This document shows, one piece after another, positions 11,843 to 22,882 of a stretch of DNA of 64,000 nt (positions within the stretch are counted from its first letter, which is position 1; every line of letters begins with the position of its first letter). A program made the translations under genes and the position numbers. Source of the stretch: Panopea generosa (taxonomy: Eukaryota; Mollusca; Bivalvia; Adapedonta; Hiatellidae). The stretch is taken from the NCBI GenBank assembly GCA_029582155.1, contig CM055912.1, forward strand, positions 1,736,001 to 1,800,000, read 5' to 3'. Under the pieces are notes generated by a model, which was given only the letters and a program-made list of their open reading frames with translations, was not told the origin of the DNA and did not search any database.

Positions 11843-11945
11843 GTATGTTGGCAGCTCACGCCAGAGGTTGAGGGTCCCTTTCCGAAGCTCGCCCACTGGA
11901 TGTCTCTCAACAACACTCGGTATTGGTTCTACTCGGGAATTGTAA
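11843..11945 (+). mobile_element. Family-B SINE fragment
   Basis: 'ttggcagctcacgccagagg' and 'caacactcggtattggttct' match the family-B head and body at 19588-19745. Confidence 0.55.
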
Positions 11946-12365
11946 ATTTACACCAAATTAAGCATATAAGCTACGTAATTGTGTCTATTGAATTGCCTTA
12001 TCAAGTAGTGATGCATAATTTAACAGTGCTTTGTTTACATTAAGTTTTAAAAATGGTTAAGCCAGAAGCCTCTGTCCAGAACATTCCGAAATGAAAAAAA
12101 CAAGAAAATGTAAAGATCTCTATCATGCACGATTTGTTAACCTGACATTGTATTTCCAAACCAGATTTCCTTAAATTAGTTCAAGTGCTTTTTGTCGTTA
12201 ACGTGTTACATTTGGGGTCAGCCCATAAGTATATAACAAACCGAAAGGGTTGATGATAATATTCAAATCGGCATAAAAATCGATTACCAATGTTGTTATA
12301 AAATGCACAGAAAGTCGAAAGTCACCAGCAAGCCGATACATAAATTATATATTTACGAACTGTGG

Positions 12366-12565
12366 AGTGTCCTCCGTTGCCGAGCGGTATATGGCACTGT
12401 CTCATTATCACTTATCTCTCACCGCTAAGGTCGTTGTTTCGAGTCCCGATCGATGCAAAAATCTTTATGTGAGAAAGTTTGCCAACAACAAAAAATGAAT
12501 ATGCCATATACACATGTAAGCTTTAAAGAATTTGAAATATGTTGCGTTAACTCCCATTAAAACAA
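12366..12565 (+). mobile_element. SINE with tRNA-Leu/Ser-like head
   Basis: A box 'ttgccgagcggtatatggc', B box 'cgttgtttcgagtccc', body 'gtgagaaagtttgccaa', then a (caa)n-like tail at about 12560. Confidence 0.7.
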
Positions 12566-12767
12566 CAACAAAACGAAGAGTAGTAAATGTATTTGACTAT
12601 ACTATGATTCAAATCGCTATAACTGTTCTTTTTATGTAATTGTTGCAGTTGTAGGCGGCTTGGCTTAACCCAGTGGCGGGTTTTCTACTGAGGGTTTTAA
12701 ACTGCTCTTTCTCCACAACTTCATCACTCGTTGCTCTGTCTGTAGTAGTCTAAGGTGCTGTTGTCTC

Positions 12768-12880
12768 AACCTCTCACCACTGAGGACTCTTGAGGACTGG
12801 TCGTCCTCTCACCACTGAGGATTGGTCATCCTCTCACCACCGAGGACTGGTCGTCCTCTCACCACCGAGGACTGGTTGTG
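12768..12880. repeat. 25-bp minisatellite, about 4 units
   Basis: Unit 'gaggactggtcgtcctctca' plus ccacc. Each unit is partly self-complementary (gaggac / gtcctc). Confidence 0.8.
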
Positions 12881-13067
12881 GGTAAGAGGATCTTACATGA
12901 GTGCTCATTTATTAAACAGTTGGCAAATATAAAACTCTGCTGTGCATTATATCACAAAAAATTAGGAAAAAATGCTTTTTCGGAGATGCTATAATACATA
13001 TATTCCACTATTGTACCTCGGGGAATTAATCTTTGTCATTTAGTTGTTTGGTCAAATTTTAACAACA

Positions 13068-13242
13068 GTCTCCATAATGACTGATATACTACATTGTGTC
13101 TCATAATCATTCGTCTCTCACCACTGATTCAAGTGAGAAATTATCAGGGGTGCGCTTTTCAGGGTCCCAGGAATCAGTGATAAAGCTGATCGTCTGTTAG
13201 CCCTCGATGGCATAAAAAGGATGCTTAATATCCAATCAATCA
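13068..13242 (+). mobile_element. Family-A SINE, 5'-truncated
   Basis: 'cattgtgtctcataatcatt', 'gatcgtctgttagccctcga' and tail 'caatcaatcaat'. An internal segment is lost compared with 9364-9645. Confidence 0.7.
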
Positions 13243-13299
13243 ATTTTTAGCCATTAGAGCTAAATTAAGGGTGCTATTACATTTACACCGGTAAAAATG

Positions 13300-13605
13300 T
13301 CAAAACATACGTTTACATATAAATAGTACTACACGCGTTTAACATACGTTTCTGGCCATATGTTTAATGTATGTTTAACATGCGGTCAAAACGTATGTTT
13401 TCATGGGAATAGTACCACGCATGTTAAACATATGTTTAAAGTACGTTAAACATATGCTAGAATACGTACATTTTTCATATAAATAGTACCAAGCATGTTA
13501 AACATATTGTTAATGTAAGTTTAACATATATTAGAGTACATACGTTTTTCATATAAATAGTACCACACATGTTAAACATATGTATGTAATGTGTATTCAA
13601 TAAAC
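13300..13605. repeat. Imperfect tandem repeat, period about 80-90 bp
   Basis: 'catataaatagtaccacaca' followed by 'tgttaaacatatg' recurs three to four times with variable spacing. The unit is rich in small palindromes (catatg, acatgt). It abuts the palindromic element at 13626. Confidence 0.65.
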
Positions 13606-13625
13606 AGTTAAATATGTATGTTTAA

Positions 13626-14116
13626 AGCAACACATCCACGTTTAAACTTTTTTTAAAAAAAAATTCAATTGAGTTGTGAGCACATTTCCCATACATAAAT
13701 TTATGGTCAGTGAGCTGCATATGTGCTAACAAACACTATCCAGAACGCTTTAGAATTATAAAAAAAGATGTTCAACGTATAAAGCGTGACAAATGCTTTA
13801 TAAATTATTTTTAAATTGCCGAGGATTCCAACTTTGCTTCAAATTGAATTATGCGAGTCGTATTAAAAAACTTCACATTTTAGTGCGTAGTGTACTTTAC
13901 CTGCCTTGAAAGTCATTTTGACAATTTTTTTTGACTCGAGTGAGTTACACGCTTGTTTTATAAAGTGTTAGTCACGCATTATAATTTGGGCATCATTTTG
14001 TTCGGGATTGTGTTTATATGCTCATATACAGCTAATTGATCATATGTTTGTATGGGAAATGTGCTCATAACTCAATTAATTTTTTTTTTTAAAAGTTCAA
14101 ACGTGGATGTGTTGCT
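13626..14116. mobile_element. Long-TIR foldback MITE with TTAA flanks
   Basis: TTAA at 13622-13625 and 14117-14120. The left arm starts 'agcaacacatccacgttta'; the reverse complement of the right arm starts 'agcaacacatccacgtttg'. Similarity between arms continues for over 200 bp (for example 'gagcacatttcccataca' in both), so almost the whole 491 bp folds on itself. No ORF. TTAA suggests a piggyBac-type target, but the ends differ from the piggyBac-like element at 7398. Confidence 0.8.
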
Positions 14117-14120
14117 TTAA

Positions 14121-15299
14121 ACTGTTTATAAAATGTATGAAAATTTAAAGTAGATTTGGTGTTTGTTTATCCATTTTAAGTGTTTTTAATTAAAATTAGA
14201 AAATGTCACACCATTGGCCCTAGTTGCACAGCTGATAGAGTGTGTACTATCCTCTAATGATATTCACCACTGGATGACAAATTAAGACAAATTTATTAAC
14301 AGACACAATGATTAAAAAATGCAAATCTTGTACAGACAATAAACAACAGAGTGAAGTTTAATGTCTACTCTGTCACTGGCAGTCCATAGGCTCTGGTTCC
14401 ATATTCACAATCTTAATTTGAGTATGCACTGAAACTTAAATTTCATGTTTATAAACATAATTATTTTTAAAGTTAATTCTTACAATATTATGCATATAAT
14501 TGTATTCTGAACATTTCAAATACAAATATCATTAACCATCAAATGAAATAATTTGAAATATCAGCTCGAGTGTATGCTCATGTTGAGATGTTTCGTGAAG
14601 AAGGTGCCTATTATTGTCTACACTTCCTTTACCCATCAATATATTAATAAAGAAAAAAGATTTATATGATTGATATATTTAATGATGATTTTAATACAAT
14701 ATCATTTCAAACTTTTCTGTTTCTGGTGATGTGCTCAAGCCTCTGAAAGTACAAGTAACATAACATTATATAACTGCTAAGAGTTAGGTAAACACCCAAT
14801 GAAAATGTGGGTGCTAGAGTACAAACATCATAACTAACTTTAAGTTTTGCTTAGGAGAGGTAAAAAGAAGTTACTTAAAACTGAAATATTACTGTAAGGG
14901 TGCTATTGATAATTATGATCCTGAGCAAAAAAATAATGACTTAGGCAATGCCGAGGTTGATATTATTTTTTGAAGGTTGATAATTTTCTGTTACATGAAT
15001 GTGATATTTATTTTTTAAAAAAAAGTAACTTATGCAATAACACATATGCAGATGTGTCTATTGTTAAGGGCACTTGTTTCAGCGAAATGTAGCAATTATG
15101 TATTAATCAACTCAAATTACACAAATTTATATTTAATTCATATTCAAACAAGAAATGTAACTGATGAGTGTCACATGCCCCTCAAAGGGTCTGTGAAAAT
15201 AATGATATATTCTATAATAAGTAGCGATTTAAATGTATCTATTAAAATGAAGAGTAATGGGCTGACATTTCAGATTAGACTGGCAATTTCATGTGTTTT
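14121..15299. other. AT-rich, nothing recognised
   Basis: The plus-strand ORF at 15046-15309 is AT-driven and has no domain or splice context. Confidence 0.5.
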
Positions 15300-15905
15300 T
15301 TTACATTAAAGTGTGACCTTGACATTTGTGTAAATTTGAACTTGACATCTGATGTAAAGATATGAATATTTTTACAGGCAAATGCAGGTGACACATCATC
15401 ATGACATGTTGATCACTTGTGTCAAGATATTGTAAAATCCCTCCTTTTTAGACAGAGTTACAGATCAGACATGTAAAATCAAACAAATTGAAAGTGTGAC
15501 TTTGACCTCAGACATGTTGCCAGGTCATGTTGTTAATAGAGCAAAGTGTTTTTAAAATCCATCCATGTATGACAAAGTTACAGACCGGACTTACATTCTC
15601 AAACATACTCAAAGTGTTGTCAAACAAACTCAAAGTGTGACCTTGCCATTTGAGGTACGAGTCTGGGTTTTATGCACGACAATGATGAATTGAGCCAAGT
15701 GATTTTGAAATTTATCCATAGGTGATAAAGTTACAGACCTGACACGAAATCTCAAACAGACTGACAGTGTTATTTTTTAAGCTTTCCTGCAATGTTTTCA
15801 AAGGCCTTCTGTGATTGGTGCGGGAAAATGGGTATCTATAGAGTAAAGGGTTAAGTATGACCTTGACCTTTGAAATGGGAGTCTTCTTTTCCTCAGAACT
15901 CATGA
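15300..15905. repeat. Dispersed molluscan repeat, about four modules of roughly 150 bp
   Basis: 'gtgaccttgacatttg', 'aaatccatccatgtatgaca', 'aagttacagaccggac' and 'ctcaaagtgtgaccttg' recur at about 15310, 15480, 15645 and 15855. One module is interrupted by the piggyBac-like fragment at 15780-15852. The module type is known to me from other mollusc genomes. Confidence 0.65.
15780..15852. mobile_element. Fragment of the piggyBac-like MITE
   Basis: 'ggccttctgtgattggtgcg' and 'tatagagtaaagggttaa' match the right half of 7398-7569. Confidence 0.7.
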
Positions 15906-16211
15906 AAACAACTCCCATCTGACAGATAAAATGACACTGACATTGTCAAATCAATACTAAAATACAAAGCATTTTGTGATACAGATTTTTCAACAATGCA
16001 ACTAAATGACTGATATGGTATTGTGAATTTAACATAAATACTTAAAGTGGGATTTTATAATGTCAGTTATTGACCCCTCAATATAAATATTGTGAGACAA
16101 AGAAATGATAAAATTCAACGGTCGCAAATATTTGTAGTTTGATTGAAAGGTGACAATTATATCTTTAAAAAATTGATATTCCTTTTAATATGTTAAAATG
16201 AAATTTTTTAC

Positions 16212-16568
16212 CTTTTGAATATCTCTCATTCTCTATCTCTATCATTCATCTCTCACCACTGATTCAAGTGGGAAAGTTATCAGTTACTTGCGGAGACAGG
16301 GTGTGCTTGAGTACTGGTTAATCTCAGGAAACAGTGGTTAGGTTAACTGATCGTCTGTTAGCCCTCAATGGCATAAAAATGACGCTAAATATTCAATCAA
16401 TCAATCAATTGAATATCTCTCAGACCTTTTGGAATCCCTTTCTCTGTAAATATCCCATTTATTAGTTCTGGAATCGGACATAACATCTTGGAAATACCGC
16501 TCAAATGAAAGCCACTGCCACGTACTGTCAGCTTGTTCAAGATACTGGCATTTGTGAAGATAAGCCCT
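16212..16568 (-). pseudogene. Minus-strand exon split by a SINE just before its donor (unidentified gene)
   Basis: The acceptor is 'aattcttacag' (exon starts at 16568). The frame continuing from the exon at 17966-18100 is open for 53 codons. It begins RAYLHKCQYLEQADSTWQWL, continues with FERYFQDVMSDSRTNKWDIY and ends SKRSERYS. At 16409 the sequence enters a SINE (16229-16408) flanked by a 14-bp direct repeat, ttgaatatctctca (16215-16228 and 16409-16422). Past the far copy lies AAAAG then gtaaaa, a normal donor with the exon ending at 16212. Without the SINE the exon would be 163 nt. With it, the frame hits TGA two codons into the SINE. The protein is unidentified; it looks basic and helical. 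It may be a pseudogene, a null allele or an exon with a new end. Confidence 0.6.
16229..16408 (+). mobile_element. Family-A SINE inserted in an exon
   Basis: 5'-truncated copy with 'catctctcaccactgattca', 'gtgtgcttgagtactggtta', 'aaaaatgacgctaaatattc' and a (aatc)n tail. A perfect 14-bp target duplication shows a fairly recent insertion. It is antisense to the split exon. Confidence 0.85.
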
Positions 16569-17965
16569 CTGTAAGAATTTACAAATAAATCAATAAATGT
16601 AAAGTAAGACTTAATACTTACTTCTTAATATATCTCTATATAACTCAATATAACATCCGACTGTTTATTCCGTAAAATTACATATGAACACCATGTATCA
16701 TTTCTTTTATCTTATACCGAATAATGGTACATTGAAAAACAATATAAAAAAAAGATTGTTTGTTCTATTCGAGTATAACACACATTTTTGAAGGTCCAAT
16801 ATACTATTTTTTTCTATACCTGAGGTAAAAAATTAAAGATTGATTAAAATAAAATGAAACAAGCAAATTCAATGAATTTATGTCCCCCATTTTTTTCAAA
16901 ATATTTGATTATGGCATTCGTAAGTGATTGAACGGAAACCCCTAAAATTACGATTTTTTTTATTTTACTTACCAAATCAACAAAATTGAATAGGTCCTAT
17001 AACTGCAATACCTTGTATGAAGTTTTAATCAAATATATGCAGTGACTGCTTGAGTTACAAAATTTCTAAGTGAAACATAGGCTTTAATTTGCCAACAAAT
17101 CTGGTATGAGTTATCTAATTTCATTATTTGAGTTGGTTTCATTACTACAAAACCATAAGTAAAGTTTCAATCAAATACATTAAGGGTTTGTGAGATATGG
17201 TCTTGAACTTACAAACAAAACTTTAACCAGAATTGGTAAGTTAAACAAGGGTAATTTTTTGCATTATATTCATGCAATAGTAATCCAACTTAGTTATTGT
17301 AGTAGGGTTGGTGACTGGGAAGGCTTGTGTAAAGTTTCAAGGCATTAAATGCAAAGGTTACTGAGTAGGGACGTGCATGCAAAACTTTAACCAAGGTGTG
17401 ACACCAATGCTTGGACGAGTAGAATAGCTCTATTTATTCTGTGAATAGTCAAGCTTAAGTGATTAAATACATATGAATGCAAAAATATTCGTGGTCCAAA
17501 TGATATTCCTATAAATGCAAAAGTCGCCATCTTGAATATGAAATTGAAAAATCTTGTAAATAGTCTCACATACACCAAAAATATCCATGTGAGTATAACT
17601 AGCCAAATTGGCAAGTGGTTTCAGAGAAAGTTCTGCTAATGGATGACAGACTACAGATGACAATACAATGTATTACTTAGCAATTGTATAGGTCCTTCTG
17701 ACCTTTTGCCAGTAGAGTAGAAATATCATTGGCAGAAAAAATGGCAACTGGAAGATAAATACTGTTAGAGCCATTTATCTGAGTTGAATAAATAGCATTG
17801 TAATTTTAAAGTATATTATATACATTATATCAAATTTTCATATTTCTTTCTTTGTTCTATATGACATTATCCATCAAAATGTATAAATATTTCAATATGA
17901 GAGTAAATGAAAGGGACTTGGTATCAGGCACTTTATCAGTATTAATTTCATATTTTCATACTTAC
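16569..17965. other. Intron, including a dispersed bivalve repeat with a 3' hairpin
   Basis: About 16860-17460 matches a module I know from bivalve genomes ('taagttaaacaagggtaatt', 'caaaactttaaccaaggtgt'). It ends near 17418-17460 in a hairpin: 'agctctatttattc' against 'gaatagtcaagct'. Elsewhere AT-rich, no exon seen. Confidence 0.45.
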
Positions 17966-18100
17966 AAGGATCAGTGTCAGTGGCAGTCTTCCTTGGCTAC
18001 ACACCTCCTCTCCAACAGGTGTGTGAGATGACAATAAGCGATTACACAGTTCCCTCAGTGACAGAGATTTAATGTCACCTTTCAGGCATTCAGCTACTAT
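17966..18100 (-). CDS. Clean internal exon, 45 codons, unidentified protein
   Basis: Acceptor 'attcatttcag' (exon starts at 18100); donor CTT then gtaag (exon ends at 17966). The length is exactly 135 nt, phase 0 at both ends. Only one frame is open. It begins IVAECLKGDIKSLSLRELCN, continues RLLSSHTPVGEEVCS and ends QGRLPLTLIL. The other two frames stop within the first four codons. It joins in phase to the exon starting at 16568. Leucine-rich helical character is visible, but I recognise no domain and it does not resemble the dynein exons upstream, so it may be a separate gene. Confidence 0.65.
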
Positions 18101-19587
18101 CTGAAATGAATAAAATGGATACATACCATGTTCAAAAGGTCGCAGCAGTTATATTATTTAAGTGCACAACACATGTATTTAATTTAAAGCTCGTAAAAAG
18201 TTATTTTTTGTAGAATATATCAAAATAAAGGTTTGGATTTTACAGAACGAATATAAAAAGAGTTATAACAACTGTTGGAAGAACTTTTTTTTTTGCATAG
18301 TATTCCCATATAAATATCAAAGTCCCTTGTACACTAACTGTTGTTTAACAAACTTAAACATGCTTGTATATGGATCACTTATACCAAAGTAAACTTGGAT
18401 CATCAGTTCTGAGAATAATAATTTAATGATCTATTACAACTTAACAATGATCCAGACATTAAGACTGACATTACTTAATATGGATGAGAAAATCAAAAAA
18501 ATTCCTGTTTTCTCACATGTTCCCAAGTTAAATTGGTCCCCCAGGGCAAGGTAAATTTTAGCTTGAAAAAACCTGAGAGATGCATTAGGTGCAACAATAT
18601 AAAAGCTGTAGGGCTTGTAGTTTGGGAAAAGAAATTTTTTGAAATTAAAAAAAAGAAAGAATGATAAACCCTTGGGACATGACGAAATTTTACCCCAGGG
18701 TCATGATTTTAACAAACTGGAGAGAGTTCCATGTAAGAATGGTTCACACAAAATTTAGTAACAATCTGTCAAGCGGTTTCAGAGAAGAAGTGGTTTGAAG
18801 AAAAATTTAACAATGAGCTAATGAAAGACACAGAGTGATCACAAAAACTCACCTGTGAGCTCTGGACTTATATTCATAAATACTTTGAGTCTGAGATTTA
18901 GAATCAGACTCAAAATGTCAAAAATTTAAGATTCAAGTTACAGCTATGAAACAAGCAAATCATTATCTTTATTTGCAGAATTGAGTAGTTTGAATGGTTA
19001 TTTAACAGAAAATGTTACAGGTACACATTTCTTAGCCATAAGTGCATGTTTACCAGTTTTCACAAATATGTAAGATTTGAGTCTGATTCTCAGACTTTAA
19101 TTATTTATGAATTTAGGCCCAGGTTAGCTAAAAAGGATGAAATTGAAAAAAAGTCACAGTTATCACAGTGCATACATGTTTGTACAATTTAACTATGCAC
19201 TTGTATAATATATGGTGTCTGAATAGTATTAATGACATAGTTGGATATATACGTTTCATATTTGCCTCACTCATGTAACAAGTTTTTGTTATAATTTCAT
19301 TTAACTTCTATCAAAATTTTATTATACTGTACTACCATGTGTCCCTTTAACAAGATATCCAAGAGCTATGTTAGTGCTCTATAGAGGCTGTAGATTACTT
19401 TGACAAGGTCATCTATAAATTGATTTTATCAAAAGTTATTTTCAAAAAATTATTATTTACTTCTATTCTTAATTTCATAGAATATAAATCATGAAAGTGC
19501 TGCAGCACTTATAAAGCAATAACCAGTATTTGCAATCATTCGAACCCAATAAAAAATAAAACATTTACACATTACACATTTAAAATT
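18101..19587. other. Non-coding, with a dispersed bivalve repeat
   Basis: About 18530-18870 resembles a widespread module ('ctggagagagttccatgtaa', 'agcggtttcagagaagaag', 'aaaaactcacctgtgagct'), apparently related to the one at 21731-22155. The rest is AT-rich. Confidence 0.45.
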
Positions 19588-19745
19588 GTTGGGAGGGACA
19601 GTGTAGTCGATAGGATGTTGGCCTCTCATGTCTGAGGTTGCGAGTTTGATCTCCAGTTCTACCCGACAACACTCAGTACTGGTTTTAGCCACGAGAGCAT
19701 TTCATATATAAGTTCTAAGCTTTCTTCGCAATTGAGCTAAAAGCA
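19588..19745 (+). mobile_element. Family-B tRNA-derived SINE
   Basis: Head 'agtgtagtcgataggatgtt' (A-box region) and 'gaggttgcgagtttgatctc' (B box). Body 'actcagtactggttttagcc' and 'aagctttcttcgcaattgag'. This copy is key: its body matches the sequence joined to the end of the 64-bp array at 44184-44275. Confidence 0.75.
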
Positions 19746-20279
19746 GTTATTTCTAGCCTGTTAAAGTGATTGGGTGATCTTCATTACTTTTCATGTTTTC
19801 AAAGATATTGTACCAACCTTTCATCTCATCTGATTTCTAAGTTCAGTAAACCTTGTAGTGGAGAAAGCCACAACTTTCTGTGTTGCATATGTGCTGCTTG
19901 CAAACCCGTCATCATCAATCATTTTTTTAATTATGTTCTGCAAATCAAAATTATGAAATTGTGGCTGATGATACGGCTGATTGAAGAGCTCTTGCAAGCT
20001 TCTATGGGCAAAAACATTGTAATAAAGTATAATCACTTACATTAAAACTTTTCTTAACACCTTATGTGTAATTCGTATGCAAATTTCTATTTCTGTCTTG
20101 TGAACAAAAATAGAAAATGTACTTTATTTAGAAAAAAAAAGATAGATATATATAAATAATTAATGTATCTAAATGTATTCAAAAGTATTCGCAGTGAATT
20201 ACTTTAAAAATGTCACTATCAAAATAGTGTTATGATTATAAATGATATTGCCGCAGTTTTCTACCATAATATAAACCTC
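19746..20279. other. Nothing supported
   Basis: ORFs overlap on both strands at 19770-20045 without splice context or recognisable protein character. Confidence 0.4.
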
Positions 20280-20540
20280 TGAGTTGGCCTAGTGGTCTAG
20301 AACGTCATGTGTTTGGCATGGTACTGAAGTCTGTCAGCACTAAACTGTTGTTGAAAATGGCAATAATCACCCCAAAATACAATACATTCAGTAAAATATC
20401 ACTTGAATGCAGAAAATGTATACTTCTCTCTTACCATTTGATTGTTTCTTTGAGTATTTAGCGTAATTGTTATGCTATTTAGAGCTAACAGATGATCAAA
20501 GGGTCGTGGGTTTGATCCTCCAACATGGCTATGTGTGAGA
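20280..20540. mobile_element. Composite of SINE pieces
   Basis: Tail-to-head pieces: a tRNA-like head at 20281-20335 ('gttggcctagtggtctagaa'), a reverse family-A 3' end at 20455-20500 ('tatttagcgtaattgttatg'), and a forward B-box-like 'tcgtgggtttgatcctcc' at about 20504. Confidence 0.4.
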
Positions 20541-20845
20541 CGGAGATTATATCCATATATGCTTAGTAGTGTTTCTACCCAGGAATACATCGAGCCTGAT
20601 TTGTCTAAGTTATAATAAGTTGTGTCACAATCAAAGTGAAATAAATACATTTTAAGCAAGAGTTTACAGACCATTAGTTAACTGATCTGCACAACTAACT
20701 GATATTTTCTCCATTTGAAAGGGTACAGGAAATGATTAACTGGGACATGTCTTTTGATGGGACAATTTGTTAAATATGGGACAAGTTGTCTCGAAACTTG
20801 TGACGAGTTTTCTTTGGGACAACTTGTCCATAATTCGTTTGAAAC

Positions 20846-20987
20846 AGTGGTGAGAGACGAATGACAATGAGACTGATAGTCATTTATCAGTCAACACGGA
20901 GAATGTGTTGTAAATTATTGGCAGGTATTCAAACTCATGACCCCCTGGACTGATAGTCAGACACGCTAGCAACTGATCAAAGAGGGC
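20846..20987 (-). mobile_element. Family-A SINE head and middle, reverse
   Basis: 'ggtgagagacgaatgacaat', 'caggtattcaaactcatgac', 'ctggactgatagtcagacac': reverse complement of the family-A 5' half. Confidence 0.65.
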
Positions 20988-21302
20988 CTGCATGTCTTCA
21001 CCATTTGTGACCAATTGACTTCAGTGCTCACTACATAAAAATAAAATCTTATTTTACATGAAAGAAAGAGTTAATTTTTATTTACTACAAATATAAATTA
21101 CGTTTGTTGATAATAAAAAAAAAATTTGAGGATATTTATTGGGGTTAAGTGTCATTTTCAACACATAACATAATTATCTATGATATATCCAATGGTACTG
21201 TTGGAGGAAATCATCAGAGTACTTGGGACACTGTCCTTCCAAAAGACCACAATAGTCATTGAATGGCAGTGCCTTGGACCACTGATAAAACAGTGGAAAA
21301 TG

Positions 21303-21430
21303 GATTGATTGATTGAATACTTAACGTCATTTTTATGTTATCGAGGGCCAACAGACAATCAGTTAACCTTACAACTATTTCCTGGGATCCTGAAAAGTTA
21401 ACCAGTACTCAAGCACACCCCATTTCGGCA
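21303..21430 (-). mobile_element. Family-A SINE 3' half, reverse
   Basis: 'gattgattgaatacttaacg', 'gagggccaacagacaatcag', 'accagtactcaagcacaccc'. Confidence 0.75.
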
Positions 21431-21730
21431 AGTAATGGGAAATGGAAAAATGGAATTCCACTGAATTGAAGTGAAAAGAAGATGATTGAAACTATGATGA
21501 TAAAGTCGAATAAGAAAGTTGAGTCTTTTTTATTTCAAATACAACACTTAACAGAAAGTTAATGTTTTATCAATGATGGGGTATCAAAACAAAAGCTAGT
21601 GAGACAGAGACATTAATGAATCTGTTGAAATGGCCAGAGTTTGTTTACAAAACAAATTCTCTGCTGCTGGTATAACCCAAAATAATTCAAAGTGATAATT
21701 GAGTTTCTCATCTATATGACATTAATTAAC

Positions 21731-22155
21731 AAGAGGGCCAAGATGGTCCTATATCGCTCACCTGACTGACCTTGAGTCACCCAACTTAAGTAGATTATAT
21801 CATACATGTGAACTCAAAATTCCAGAAAAAGGACATGGGCAAGTAGTTAGAATTTTGATTTGTTTTGAAGATGTAACAGATATGTAGAAGAGTTCAAACT
21901 TGGTAGAGGTTCACCCATGGTAAATGTCAGTGAAATTACATCAAAATCAGATCTGTAGATTCTGACAAGAAGGCTTTTGAAGTTTTTACTATAACTATCT
22001 ATATAGTAAACTAGCACCTCACTGTGGCGGTCAATTTTTTTAACAAATCACAACGGCTTGAATAAAACTTGGTAAAGGGTCACCCAAGGAACATTTCTGT
22101 GAAATTGTTTTAAAATTGATCCAGTGGTTTTTGACAAGAAGATTTTTTAAGTTTT
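21731..22155. repeat. Dispersed bivalve-type repeat module
   Basis: 'aagagggccaagatggtcct' then 'atatcgctcacctga' at the left edge. Inside, two sub-modules share 'gaaattacatcaaaatcaga' / 'gaaattgttttaaaattgat' and 'tctgacaagaaggctttt' / 'tttgacaagaagatttttt'. It runs straight into the 33-bp array. Confidence 0.6.
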
Positions 22156-22560
22156 GAGAAATTCAACTTGACCACATTGGTGCCAGACGAGAAATTTAAC
22201 TTTTTAACAATGGTGCCAGATGAGAAATCAACTTGACCACAACAGCATCAGATGAGAAATTCAACTTGACCACAACAGCACCAGATGAGAAATCAACTTG
22301 ACCACAATGGTGCCAGATGATAAATCAACTTGACGACAATGGCATCAAATGAGAAATCAACTTGACCACAACGGCACCAGATGAGAAATTAACTTGACCA
22401 TAATGGCACCAGATGAGAAATTCAACTTGAACATAATGGCGCCAAATGATAAATTCAACTTGACCACAATGGCACCAGATGAGAAATTCAACTTGACCAC
22501 AATGGCGTCAGATGAGAAATCAACTTGACCACAATAGCACCAGACGAGAACTTTTACTTG
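22156..22560. repeat. 33-bp minisatellite, about 12 units
   Basis: Unit 'aaattcaacttgaccacaat' plus ggcaccagatgag; some units are 31-32 bp. The third array base varies (ggcgcc, ggcacc, agcatc). Confidence 0.85.
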
Positions 22561-22676
22561 TGATAATGAAACACCAAATTTTATTTTTTTAAATTTAAAC
22601 TAACTTTAAATCAAATTTATATATTATAAATGTCCGTGCTGTAAAAATTTAGGATGGACATCTGTTCAACATATAC

Positions 22677-22817
22677 CAACCATTTCAATGGCCAATGCCT
22701 TGTTAGCCACACCAGACACTTCATTAATGGATTCTGTATACTGATCAAACAATATTCTATAATCTTCTCCAGAGTGAACTCACCAGTGGTGTGGTCGAAA
22801 TGACATTGCATCTTTGT
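22677..22817 (-). pseudogene. Dynein heavy chain exon (linker-proximal region, DHC_N2), frameshifted
   Basis: Acceptor 'aaattttag' (exon starts at 22817); donor gttg then gtatat (exon ends at 22677). The first part reads KMQCHFDHTTGEFTLEKII. A shifted frame then reads LFDQYTESINEVSGVANKAL plus AIEM. Together they follow the well-known dynein heavy chain pattern 'FD..S.EFTLEKI(I/V)EL.L.QYAE.I.EIS..A.KELAIE' in DHC_N2, the segment just before the motor's linker. The frames differ by one, so at least one indel separates them, and the second frame has TGA upstream. In axonemal dyneins this region carries the tail into the motor. Which paralogue it belongs to cannot be told. Confidence 0.7.
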
Positions 22818-22882
22818 CTAAAATTTACAAACAAGCCAAACCACTTGTGTATATCAATCTCACAAACACAGATACTTTTTAA

